Assembly: GCF_025685605.1 (NCBI RefSeq)
Contig: NZ_JAGTUT010000001.1
Location: 806,001-870,000 of the forward strand
DNA: 64,000 nt
Reading direction: 5' to 3'
DNA from: Granulicella arctica
Lineage (GTDB): Bacteria; Acidobacteriota; Terriglobia; Terriglobales; Acidobacteriaceae
Numbering within the stretch: position 1 is the stretch's first letter; every line of letters begins with the position of its first letter. Position numbers and translations under genes: made by a program. Below the pieces are notes generated by a model, which was not told the DNA's origin, made no database searches, and was given only the letters and a program-made list of their open reading frames with translations. This document shows, piece after piece, positions 17,716 to 26,111 of this stretch.

Positions 17716-18099
17716 CTATACGCTAAAAGACGAACCGCACCCACAGGTACTCTTAACCGCTGCATTTTCAAACTTGAAGCCCGCCGCTTCAAGTGTTTCC
17801 ACGTAATCGACAGTGCAATTGCTGAGGTACATTGCGGATGTTGCGTCTACAAACACCTTGAGATCGTCAAACTTGATCACTTTATCCATCATGCCACTCT
17901 GATTCTCGAATGACATGGAGTACTGAAAGCCGGAGCATCCGCCGCCTACCACACCAATCCGAAGACCAGCCGGTTTGGGATCCTGTGTGGACATGATCTC
18001 CCTCACCTTGACGATCGCAGCAGGGGTGAGTGTCACTGGAGTCGAAGCTGAAGCGGCTGTCACGACTTCAGCAGTGGGGGTAACAGTGGCGGTGGCCAT
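17716..18099 (-). CDS. A-type iron-sulfur cluster carrier (IscA/ErpA family)
   Basis: Carrier that receives and delivers Fe-S clusters in the cytoplasm. The protein has 127 residues from the ATG at 18099, preceded by AAGGAG. The three conserved Cys are present: Cys55 in GGGCSGF and Cys119/Cys121 in CGCGSSF, with the usual spacing of 64. The first 20 residues are an Ala/Thr-rich extension absent from most family members. No isc or suf genes adjoin it, which fits a free-standing ErpA-like carrier. Confidence 0.93.
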   Translation of the reverse strand: MATATVTPTAEVVTAASASTPVTLTPAAIVKVREIMSTQDPKPAGLRIGVVGGGCSGFQYSMSFENQSGMMDKVIKFDDLKVFVDATSAMYLSNCTVDYVETLEAAGFKFENAAVKSTCGCGSSFSV

Positions 18100-18442
18100 G
18101 GTAAATCTCCTTATCAACCGTGCTTTGTCTAGTGTATGCCCACCAAACGGTGACAGCAAGACCATTAGGGAATAGATGCGGTCCCCCACCCTCACGATGC
18201 AGCAGTTAACTTGAGACTGGTTACTCGATTCGGCCGCAAGCATGATGAAGGTAAAAAAATCCTAGTTATCGGCAGAAAATTCCAGCTTTAGTAACTTTAT
18301 TTACCAAAAAGTTTGATCTTTGGTAACTTTTGGCATTAGAAACTTCTAATCTAATGCAACCCCATTTAGCTTTCTCGCATACACGTTTCCGCAAACTCGC
18401 TGCTCTCCAGTGAGTTGTGCGTGTAGCTAATTGGAGTTCGAC
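18100..18442. other. Divergent intergenic region, AT-rich, with an inverted repeat
   Basis: No gene seen. The stretch from about 18250 to 18360 is clearly AT-richer than its surroundings and should hold promoters for the Fe-S carrier (minus) and the small membrane protein (plus). TTACCAAA (18301-18308) and TTTGGTAA (18319-18326) form an exact 8-bp inverted repeat with a 10-base spacer, arranged like a repressor site. Confidence 0.55.
18301..18326. promoter_or_regulatory. Inverted repeat TTACCAAA-N10-TTTGGTAA
   Basis: Exact 8-bp arms, centre-to-centre 18 bp. It lies about 120 bp before the plus-strand membrane-protein gene and 200 bp before the minus-strand Fe-S carrier gene. The binding protein is unknown. 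Confidence 0.4.
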
Positions 18443-18718
18443 ATGACGATGCTTCCTATCCTCTACGCAGCTTGGGCTACATTCGCTGTACTGCTGTTCA
18501 CGCTTCTCGTCTACCGCAGCACATTAACACGGTACGAAGACGATAAGTTGTTTCTGGATGGCCTCGATACGTACGGCCAAAACTTGCAAACTGAGATAGT
18601 CCGTAAAGTTAACCGCATGGCTCCTATCGTTCATACCATTGGCATCGCTACAGGGGCCGTAACCGTCGGCATTGTCGGCGTGCATGTATACAGAGCAATC
18701 CTCGTTTTGCAATCCTAG
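18443..18718 (+). CDS. Two-helix small membrane protein, 91 residues
   Basis: I do not recognise a family. GGAG lies 6 bases before the ATG at 18443. The protein has an N-terminal membrane helix (LYAAWATFAVLLFTLLVY), a charged loop RSTLTRYEDDKLFLDG...EIVRKVNRM, and a second helix (HTIGIATGAVTVGIVGVHVY) close to the C terminus. Both ends would lie on the same side. It is convergent with the aldo/keto reductase gene. An upstream TTG at 18431 is a less likely start. Confidence 0.7.
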   Translation: MTMLPILYAAWATFAVLLFTLLVYRSTLTRYEDDKLFLDGLDTYGQNLQTEIVRKVNRMAPIVHTIGIATGAVTVGIVGVHVYRAILVLQS

Positions 18719-18762
18719 ATCGGGCTTGCAAAGTTGTTCGACCTCCGGGGCGGCGAGTGACC

Positions 18763-19785
18763 TCAGCGCTCGCTGTCAAGATGTGCCATGGAATGCTTGT
18801 CATAGCGAGCGCCAGCAACCTGTTCTCCGGGAATTGCTGCTTCCAGCTTTTTCATTTCTTCAGGTGCCAGATGAATGGTCGCCGCCTCAATGGCTTCCGT
18901 TACCTGAGCTACCGTGCGGCAGCCGAGCACCGGTACGATGTCTGAACCTTGTGCGAGCACCCATGCGATCGCCATCTTCACTACAGTAGAACCGCGTTCT
19001 TCCGCTATCTCCCTCAATGCACTAACGAGAGCCTCATTTTTGCTGAGGTTGGTTCCGGTAAAACGTGGCAGAAACTTTCTGAAATCTCCTCTTGCTTGAG
19101 GTTTCGACCCGCTGAGCAGGCCGCGTGAGAGCACCCCGTAGGCGGTCACTCCGACGGCGAGTTCACGAAGACCTGGAAGGATCGATGCTTCGATACCACG
19201 TGTGGCAATGCCATACTCGATCTGCATGTCACAAATAGGAGTGACCCCCAAGGCGCGGCGCACTGTGGAAATGCTCACCTCAGAGAGTCCGACGTATCGG
19301 ACGTACCCCTGCTTTACCATCTCTGCGATCGCGCCAACCGTATCTTCTATGGGGACAGAGTCGTCCAGCCGAGCGGGTCTATATATATCGATATGATCCA
19401 CGCCGAGCTTACTTAAGCTTTGCGCCAGAGCGTTTTTGACCGTGATCGGACGGCAGTCCGCGCCAAGCCACGTACCATTTGGGGCGCGCATCGCTCCGAA
19501 CTTGACGGACAGCTGCACCCTCTCGCGGCTCGATGGCGCCATCTCACTGAGAGCCCTCTGAAGAAGCAATTCGTTCTGGCCCATACCGTAGAAATCGCCT
19601 GTGTCGAAGAGCGTTATCCCAAAATCTACGGCAGCATGGATCGCTCGAATGCTTTCAGCCTCATCGCTCTCACCATAAAGTGCCGCCTTCCCCATACCCA
19701 TGCAGCCAATCGCTAAGGGGAAGACCTTGAGCCCGGCACTGCCGAGTCGGCGATCTGGTATTCCGTTGATACTCTGAATGGTCAT
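18763..19785 (-). CDS. Aldo/keto reductase
   Basis: NADPH-dependent oxidoreductase with a TIM-barrel fold, 340 residues from the ATG at 19785 (AGGTGAGA precedes it; an ATG at 19803 is the alternative). Catalytic residues visible are Asp61 (FDTGDFYG), Tyr66 and Lys95 (SVKFGA). The fourth, a His normally found in the Y-x-x-H-R segment, is Ala138 here (DIYRPARLDD). The cofactor segment near the C terminus, PVLGCRTVAQVTEAIEA, is conserved. The missing His suggests altered substrate preference. The gene is alone on the minus strand. Confidence 0.93.
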   Translation of the reverse strand: MTIQSINGIPDRRLGSAGLKVFPLAIGCMGMGKAALYGESDEAESIRAIHAAVDFGITLFDTGDFYGMGQNELLLQRALSEMAPSSRERVQLSVKFGAMRAPNGTWLGADCRPITVKNALAQSLSKLGVDHIDIYRPARLDDSVPIEDTVGAIAEMVKQGYVRYVGLSEVSISTVRRALGVTPICDMQIEYGIATRGIEASILPGLRELAVGVTAYGVLSRGLLSGSKPQARGDFRKFLPRFTGTNLSKNEALVSALREIAEERGSTVVKMAIAWVLAQGSDIVPVLGCRTVAQVTEAIEAATIHLAPEEMKKLEAAIPGEQVAGARYDKHSMAHLDSER

Positions 19786-20013
19786 GGCACTCTCACCTGC
19801 CATCCTATTCTGCGAACACCCCAGGAAAGAAGCCGAGTAAGTGCCCTCGAGCCAGATTCCAATCGCGCCAACAATCTCAACCAGATTCGTTGATTCGAGT
19901 TGGATACCTGATCAAGTGCTCGAGCTAAGGTGCAACATGCCTCCGCCTGCGAAATGCATTGAGCACGGCATCAGTCGCTACACGCGATACGCTAAGAGTC
20001 ACGACACAAGACA

Positions 20014-20050
20014 AGTGGGCATCGCTGCCGAACCGGCAGCGATGCCCACT
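20014..20050 (-). terminator. Long hairpin after the first TonB receptor gene
   Basis: Positions 20014-20030 and 20034-20050 pair exactly over 17 bp with an AAC loop. The hairpin starts 18 bp after the stop codon. The T-run on the minus strand is poor (TGTCTTG), but the stem is very stable. Confidence 0.75.
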
Positions 20051-20067
20051 GTCTGTCAATACTCTTC

Positions 20068-23000
20068 TTAGAACGTCAGTCTACCGCCAAGCTGTACGAG
20101 CCGCGGGAAGCCAAGCGTGCCGGTGATCTGGCCAGCACTCGAGCTGTCAACGGCCAGGTTAGGCCCATTGAACTGCGGTGTATTGAAGGCGTTCAGAGCC
20201 TCGGCCCGGAACTCGGCATTCACTCTCTCCGTCACTCTGAAGTTCTTGTTGAGGGATAGATCCGAGTTCAGGTAACCAGGTCCATAGCAGTTGACGGTAC
20301 GTGGTGTGTTGCCATACGAGTACTGTGGAGTTGCCGTGAATGCTGCCGGATTGAAGTAAGGAGTGTTGCCGCTCCCGCCAAGGCGACTTTCAGGTGATCC
20401 GCTGTGGCAAGCGGAAGCTCCTGCAACGAGGGTTGGGCGAGTTGTAGCGTTGCCATAAGCCGAGTTGACGTTGGTCGACTGAGTAAGCGGGAGCGGGGCG
20501 CCATCCTGAATTACCATGATGTCGTTGAAGCGCCAGCCACCTACAGCAAGATCGAGCCAGCGGCTGGATCCACCAAGGAACTGCTTTCCATGACCGAAAG
20601 GCAACTCATAGGTTGCAGCAATGGTAGTCCGCTTGGGAATATCGTTGATCGCGCGTGAGTACTCAGTCTTCAGGTTGTAGCTGTCCTGTGGACCATTATT
20701 GCCGGGATTGAGCGTGCTGCCTGCGCCCCACAAATTGTCCCAATTGGAAGACCATGTGAAAGCAGCCAGCAAGGTGAACCCTTGGCTGAAACGCTTCTGT
20801 ACCTTGATATCCAACGCGTTGTATTGCGTCTTGCCATCGCTCACAGAATCAGTGATTCCTTGGTACTGTGGGAACGGCCGGATCGTCTGGTTATAGGACT
20901 GTGTTCCCGTCCCCCAGAAGCCAAGACCCGCATACTTATTGGCTACCTTGGTGTCGAGTGCCGAAGCGCGCGCATAGTTGGCATCTGCAAGTTGGTTGAT
21001 ATTCAAACTATTTGGCTGATTCCGACCGTGTCCGCCTACATAGCCGAGCTTGACTGCGAAGCCGTAGGGTAGTTCTCTTTGGATATCAGCCGAGTAGGAG
21101 TCGTAGAACGGCGCCTTGCGGTTCTGGTCGATTACAGATAGCGTACTGCCGATGCTGGTGCTCAATCCAAACGTGTTTCCGGAAGCAGCGGTGCTCAAGG
21201 TCGGGAATGGATTGCTCAAACTAATTGAAGGGACTCCGCTCTGACCAGGGATGCTGTTAGTCACAACGTAACCCGGTGCAAGTGAAGCTGATCCGCTGTA
21301 TACGAACGGTTGATAGAAGAGCCCGTAACCTCCGCGTATGACGGTCTTATCGTCAATGGCGTATGCAAAGCCGGCTCTTGGCGAATACTTGTTTGTCGTA
21401 TTGCCGGTAGATGTGCGGTATCCGTTCTGACCAGCGAATTCAACACCACCCACCGCTCCGACCGAGCTGCCAAAAGCGTTGTAGCTTGCCGTCTGGTCAA
21501 AGCCGACTGCATAGTGATTGTTCCGCTCGTTTACACCAGGCTCATGCTCATAACGCATGCCAAGGTTGAGCGTCAGCTTTGGCATCACCCGCCAGTCGTC
21601 TTGCACAAAGACAGCGTTGTACTGCGTCGTGATCGCCAGCTTTGCCGGAATAATCAAAGTGCCCGATGTTGGATAGCCAAGCAACATATCCGCCGCTGTG
21701 GCACCAGTGCTTCCTGATGGATGAGCATCAGTTTTACCCGTACCTGAATTCGTCAGCGTACTGTCGAAGGTGAATGCACCGTCGGCACTGCTCAGACTGG
21801 TAAACGTGAGGCTAATCGCGCGAAAGACATAGCCTGCCTTGACATTGTGCTTGCCGAGGCTTTTTGAAACGCCAGCAACGAAATTACGTGAAAAATATAC
21901 AGCCGGACCTGAGTTCGAAGTACCTTCGCTCGAAAGACCAGAATCACCTGTGATGGCTGGAAAGCCGGTTTTCGAAAGCGCGGAGAGATAGTTGCTCGGG
22001 AAGCCCAGCGTGCTCTGATTGAATCCTTTGCTGATGTCCTGAGTATCATTCGGGAAACGATTGAACCCAAAGCCGACAGTGACCACTGTCGTCGGGTTTA
22101 CCGTAATCGTATTTTGAATACCTACTGCGTCGACCTTCCGGTAAAGCAAATAGGAAGATGAGCTTCCAGGTGCTGTCGTGAGCGAGTTGCCGCCGGGCTC
22201 CTTACTGCCGTAGTGCATGTAATAGAAGTCCGAGGCCCACTTGCTACCAAACTGATGGTCCAGCTTGCCGACGAACTCATCGGCGCGATCTCCAAGCGTA
22301 TCTTGACCGGTGAAGTTAGGCGACCCATAAGCAGCCACAGCGCTGTTTGGCGCAGGGTAGTAGCTCAGAATTGCATAGCCAACCGGGTTGATCCTGCTTG
22401 CAGGAATTGTGTTGTTCGGGAAAGGTGTGCGGGCAGTTGCAGGAGAGAGTGGGTCGTAGATGCAGCGACCTGTAACGCACACGCCGCCCGCAACCGTACC
22501 TATATCGGAAAAGTTTCCAGCGGTACCAATTGAGGTGCCTCTCTGAAGCGCGGTCGGCACCTCATATGAGTTCGATGCAGTTAGCGGAGAACGCTGCCGA
22601 TATCCTTCTTCCGTCAACCAGAAAAAGGTCTTATCTTTACCTCCGAGAACCTTGGGCAATGGTACTGGGCCGCCGATTGCGCCTACGTAGCTATAAAATT
22701 CAGCGGCACCGCGTGGTGTAGTCGGCTGCGTAATACCCGTTACGGGATCTTTATAAGCGGTGCGGTTGTTGAAGAATAGATTGGCTCCCCAATTGGTTTG
22801 CCGTGTTTCACCTTGAAGCACCCCATGCAACGAACTGGAACCGGAATGCAACGTCGTGTTGAACATTCCACCGCTCGTTCGCCCAATCTCAGCATCGTAG
22901 GTGTTGGCTTGAACCTTGACTTCTTGCACTGCTTCGATCGAAGGAATTATCACGGCACGATTGCTAAAGTCTGTGATCGGAATACCATCGACTGAATAAT

Positions 23001-23592
23001 TATTCGAGCTTAGCGGTGCACCGGCAATCGAGATAGTTGAAGATCCGCTTTGGTCTTGAAAACGCACAAAACGCGGATCGCCCACGGCTGTCACGTTATT
23101 GTCCAACTTCGAGAACAGGAATGGATTGCGACCAGGATTAGGAAGATTCTGTAGTTTCTGTGAATCGATCAACTGGCCGTTATACGATGTTCCACTGTTG
23201 ACCAGCGGTTCAGCCGCCGTAACTTCGACTGTCTGACTTGCAGAACCAATCTGAAGCGCAATGTCCACCGGAATAGTATTGCCCGAATCCACAACAATTC
23301 CACGGTGGCTTAGCTTACTGAATCCATCAGTTTCCGCAGAGATCGTATAAGTCCCTGGATCAACGGCGCTAAAGGTGTACTCACCTGAACCATTGCTGGT
23401 GGTCGTTCGTGTAATGTGCGTGGACTCTGAGGTCAATTCAACATTTGCCTTGGCGATAGAAGCGCCCTGAGAGTCAGCAACGATGCCGCGAATTGCACCG
23501 TAGTTAGACTGGGCCAGTCCCACAGGAACTATCAAGAGGGAGATTCCAAGAACAACGAGAAGCATATGAAACTTCTTCGACAAGATCACCAA
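20068..23592 (-). CDS. Oar-like TonB-dependent receptor (1174 residues)
   Basis: Outer-membrane TonB-dependent receptor-like protein. After a signal peptide (to about LAQ, residue 28) comes a carboxypeptidase-regulatory domain (YGAIRGIVADSQGASIAKAN...YTFSAVDPGTYTISAETDGF), then a plug-like region with PNPGRNPFLFSKL, then a large beta-barrel. QDDW near residue 664-667 marks the conserved mid-barrel strand; FRAEALNAFNTPQF lies near the C terminus. The last residue is Phe, as in outer-membrane barrels. The start is TTG with GGAGG 6 bases upstream; an ATG at codon 10 is possible. It faces the dipeptidase gene across a 650-bp promoter region. The ligand is unknown. Confidence 0.93.
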   Translation of the reverse strand: MVILSKKFHMLLVVLGISLLIVPVGLAQSNYGAIRGIVADSQGASIAKANVELTSESTHITRTTTSNGSGEYTFSAVDPGTYTISAETDGFSKLSHRGIVVDSGNTIPVDIALQIGSASQTVEVTAAEPLVNSGTSYNGQLIDSQKLQNLPNPGRNPFLFSKLDNNVTAVGDPRFVRFQDQSGSSTISIAGAPLSSNNYSVDGIPITDFSNRAVIIPSIEAVQEVKVQANTYDAEIGRTSGGMFNTTLHSGSSSLHGVLQGETRQTNWGANLFFNNRTAYKDPVTGITQPTTPRGAAEFYSYVGAIGGPVPLPKVLGGKDKTFFWLTEEGYRQRSPLTASNSYEVPTALQRGTSIGTAGNFSDIGTVAGGVCVTGRCIYDPLSPATARTPFPNNTIPASRINPVGYAILSYYPAPNSAVAAYGSPNFTGQDTLGDRADEFVGKLDHQFGSKWASDFYYMHYGSKEPGGNSLTTAPGSSSSYLLYRKVDAVGIQNTITVNPTTVVTVGFGFNRFPNDTQDISKGFNQSTLGFPSNYLSALSKTGFPAITGDSGLSSEGTSNSGPAVYFSRNFVAGVSKSLGKHNVKAGYVFRAISLTFTSLSSADGAFTFDSTLTNSGTGKTDAHPSGSTGATAADMLLGYPTSGTLIIPAKLAITTQYNAVFVQDDWRVMPKLTLNLGMRYEHEPGVNERNNHYAVGFDQTASYNAFGSSVGAVGGVEFAGQNGYRTSTGNTTNKYSPRAGFAYAIDDKTVIRGGYGLFYQPFVYSGSASLAPGYVVTNSIPGQSGVPSISLSNPFPTLSTAASGNTFGLSTSIGSTLSVIDQNRKAPFYDSYSADIQRELPYGFAVKLGYVGGHGRNQPNSLNINQLADANYARASALDTKVANKYAGLGFWGTGTQSYNQTIRPFPQYQGITDSVSDGKTQYNALDIKVQKRFSQGFTLLAAFTWSSNWDNLWGAGSTLNPGNNGPQDSYNLKTEYSRAINDIPKRTTIAATYELPFGHGKQFLGGSSRWLDLAVGGWRFNDIMVIQDGAPLPLTQSTNVNSAYGNATTRPTLVAGASACHSGSPESRLGGSGNTPYFNPAAFTATPQYSYGNTPRTVNCYGPGYLNSDLSLNKNFRVTERVNAEFRAEALNAFNTPQFNGPNLAVDSSSAGQITGTLGFPRLVQLGGRLTF

Positions 23593-24243
23593 GTAACGCC
23601 TCCAAATGTTGAACCATCGTTGTCAGCAAAACACGATTCCAAGCCACGCCTGCCCTAGATGCGAGAGGTCGCTGTCAAGATCGGAAATATTCTGTCTTCA
23701 GATACAGTTCTGCTGAAGCTGCTAATTGTGTCGCTACCGAACGGTAGATAGAGGTCAGCGTGTGCCGGTACAACTCTTCGGCTTCTACTACATTTGTGCG
23801 AGAAACTCTCCAGCGTAAAACATGCCGGAGGCACTACAGGTAAATTGACTTACTAGACTACTGGCACATAGAAAATCAATGTACCAATGCTGCGAGTTAC
23901 CTGCTACGGAAGGAGCTAAATACACTTCGGGGTAAAGATCCTTAAGTAGAGGATCTACTGATGTGAGAGATAGCCTTTTGGTGATGTATTTGAGATTAGC
24001 GAACTACAATGAGGCTGTCAATAAAGAAAGTTAAACGTCTCACTTTCTGCAAGCTGCATTGACATTTACAACCTGGGACTTCACCACGACGACGTTCGAG
24101 GAGATCGCAACATAGATCGACGACGTACGTTACAGTAAGGAATCAAGATCCTGCAACGCTCCTACAGAAGCTTTCACCTTTGCACCAGAATCCGTCGCGA
24201 GACGACAGACATTGAGCAACTCTCTTTTATGAAAGGAAGCAAA
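23593..24243. other. Divergent promoter region between the TonB receptor and dipeptidase genes
   Basis: No gene is seen in these 651 bases. They are AT-richer than the flanking genes. An inverted repeat, AGAAAGT (24025-24031) and ACTTTCT (24042-24048) with a 10-base spacer, is the clearest candidate regulatory element. Confidence 0.5.
24025..24048. promoter_or_regulatory. Inverted repeat AGAAAGT-N10-ACTTTCT
   Basis: Exact 7-bp arms with 17-bp spacing between arm centres, about 200 bp upstream of the dipeptidase start. Candidate operator only; the regulator is unknown. Confidence 0.35.
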
Positions 24244-25509
24244 GTGTCAAAGCTTCTTCGCACTGCATTCGCATTCAGCACACTATTGACGATATCTCTC
24301 ACTGCCCAGCGGCCCCGAACAACTCACATCACCGATGCTGAGGTCGCGCGCATCACGAGCGAAGCCATATTGATCGACACCCATGATGACATTACTTCCA
24401 AGACAGTCGCGGGGTACGACATTGCCACGGCTAACAAGAGCGGTCAGACCGACCTGCCTCGCATGAAAGGTTTTCTAGGCGCCGAGTTCTTCGCTGTCTA
24501 TGTAGGTGCGGAGTACACAAAAGACAATCATTCAGCTAATCGTGCACTCCAAATGATCGATACGGTTCGCACGGATGTCATCGCTGCTCATCCTAATGAA
24601 TTCGTGTACGCAACTACCGCGGACGACATTATCCGCGCTCATGCGCAGCATAAAATTGCTGCCTTGATGGGTATTGAAGGCGGTCACGCAATCGAGGATT
24701 CACTCCGCCTCCTCCGGGATTACTATGCGCTCGGCGTGCGTTACATGACGCTTACTCACTTCAACACCAACAATTGGGCTGATTCACAAGGCGACTTTGA
24801 TGACCCCAAGGTTACACACCATAACGGCCTGACACCCTTCGGCAAAGATGTAGTCCGTGAGATGAATCGACTGGGCATGATGGTCGACATCTCTCATACT
24901 GCTGACAAGACGTTTTTCGATGCACTGGAAGTGTCGACCGCACCCATCATCGCCTCACACTCGAGCTGCCGTGCTGTCTCAGATCACACTCGCAACATGA
25001 CTGACGAGATGATCAAGGCGCTAGCAGCAAAGGGGGGCACCATGCAGATCAACTTCGACTGCGCCTATCTCTCTCAGCGTTACTCGGATGCTTCAAAACC
25101 CATCATGGCTGAGCTACGCCCCCGCTTTATGGAAGCCCAGAAGATTGAGGATCCCGTCGCACGCGAGGCTGCCATAGAGAAGCTTGAAGAAGAATCGACA
25201 GCGAAGCTGCCACCAGCGACCCTCGATGACGTAGTCGCTCAGATCGATCACGCAGTCAAAATAGGCGGTATCGATCATGTCGGAATCGGCACTGACTTTG
25301 ATGGGGTTGGGTGCGTTCCTGCTGAACTCAGTTCCTACGATAAGTTCCCTGCCCTGACCCGGGCATTACTTGAGAAAGGTTATACAGCCACCGACATCAA
25401 GAAGATTTACGGCGGAAATCTCATCCGCGTCATGCGCGCAGTCGAGCAACGTGCCCGAGAACTAAAAACAACTCCGGCTCTTGAAACAACCATCGCAACC
25501 GCGAAGTAG
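24244..25509 (+). CDS. Exported M19 membrane dipeptidase
   Basis: Zinc dipeptidase of the renal dipeptidase family, active on L-L and often L-D dipeptides, here exported. I prefer the GTG at 24244 (AAGGAAG 5 bases before it), giving 421 residues; an ATG at 24229 has no ribosome site. A signal peptide is followed by ITDAEVARI. Metal ligands in the order expected (numbered from the ATG at 24229) are His52 and Asp54 (DTHDD), Glu150 (GIEGGHAIED), His223 (DISHTA) and His244 (ASHSS). GIGTDFDGVG near the C terminus is the conserved substrate loop. It heads a block with a RidA-like protein, an amine oxidase and an M14 peptidase. Confidence 0.95.
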   Translation: MSKLLRTAFAFSTLLTISLTAQRPRTTHITDAEVARITSEAILIDTHDDITSKTVAGYDIATANKSGQTDLPRMKGFLGAEFFAVYVGAEYTKDNHSANRALQMIDTVRTDVIAAHPNEFVYATTADDIIRAHAQHKIAALMGIEGGHAIEDSLRLLRDYYALGVRYMTLTHFNTNNWADSQGDFDDPKVTHHNGLTPFGKDVVREMNRLGMMVDISHTADKTFFDALEVSTAPIIASHSSCRAVSDHTRNMTDEMIKALAAKGGTMQINFDCAYLSQRYSDASKPIMAELRPRFMEAQKIEDPVAREAAIEKLEEESTAKLPPATLDDVVAQIDHAVKIGGIDHVGIGTDFDGVGCVPAELSSYDKFPALTRALLEKGYTATDIKKIYGGNLIRVMRAVEQRARELKTTPALETTIATAK

Positions 25510-25525
25510 TCGCCGCGATCGCGAG

Positions 25526-25556
25526 GCAAGAGGGGCTCACGGGGAGCCCCTCTTGC
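25526..25556. terminator. Bidirectional terminator between convergent genes
   Basis: GCAAGAGGGGCTC (25526-25538) and GAGCCCCTCTTGC (25544-25556) make a perfect 13-bp stem with a 5-base loop, midway between the dipeptidase stop and the RidA-like gene stop. Confidence 0.8.
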
Positions 25557-25568
25557 TGGATCAAAGAT

Positions 25569-26054
25569 CTACTTGCCTCGTACGGCAATCACTTCAATTT
25601 CTAACAAAGCCCAAGGGGCCGCCAAGGCGGCAACCTGGAAAGCGGAACGAGCTACCTTGTTTGGCTGCTCCTTGGTGCCGAAGTATTTGACATACTCCGA
25701 TTGCATCCCAGCAAAGTCCAGCTTGCCTGTCTTGGGATCAGGTCCCAGAAAGACGGTCATCTTTACGACGTCCTTCATATCAAGTCCCTGTTCCTTTAGG
25801 AGCGTCTGAATTTTTGAGAAGATACTCGCCGCTTGTGCTTTTGTGTCTCCATAATCAGCGGCAGTACCCTTAGCCGTGTCCGCTGCTGTGATGGGCGACG
25901 CAAGCTGTCCGCTCAAATAATAGGTATCACCAGCCCAGACGCCAGTCGCGATCGGCGATTTATCCGTTTGGATGTGCTTCACGATAACTTGCGCCTGCAC
26001 TATGCCTGAGAACATCACCAGTGCAGCAGTCATTAAGATGTATTTACGTTTCAT
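25569..26054 (-). CDS. Exported RidA/YjgF-family protein
   Basis: RidA proteins hydrolyse reactive enamine/imine intermediates. This 161-residue copy has a clear signal peptide, MKRKYILMTAALVMFSGIVQA, unlike the usual cytoplasmic form. The body keeps the family landmarks: YYLSGQL, DVVKMTVFLGPD, the catalytic Arg136 in VARSAFQVAAL, and Glu152 in LLEIEVIAV. The conserved Pro after AAL is replaced by Ala. It lies 57 bp downstream of the Tat-exported amine oxidase gene in the same direction. Because flavin amine oxidases make imines, a joint extracytoplasmic role is a reasonable inference. Confidence 0.92.
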   Translation of the reverse strand: MKRKYILMTAALVMFSGIVQAQVIVKHIQTDKSPIATGVWAGDTYYLSGQLASPITAADTAKGTAADYGDTKAQAASIFSKIQTLLKEQGLDMKDVVKMTVFLGPDPKTGKLDFAGMQSEYVKYFGTKEQPNKVARSAFQVAALAAPWALLEIEVIAVRGK

Positions 26055-26111
26055 TCAAATCTCCATTTCAGCAAAACTACCAGGTTAGGTAAGTGCATCT
26101 ACTTCTAAACT

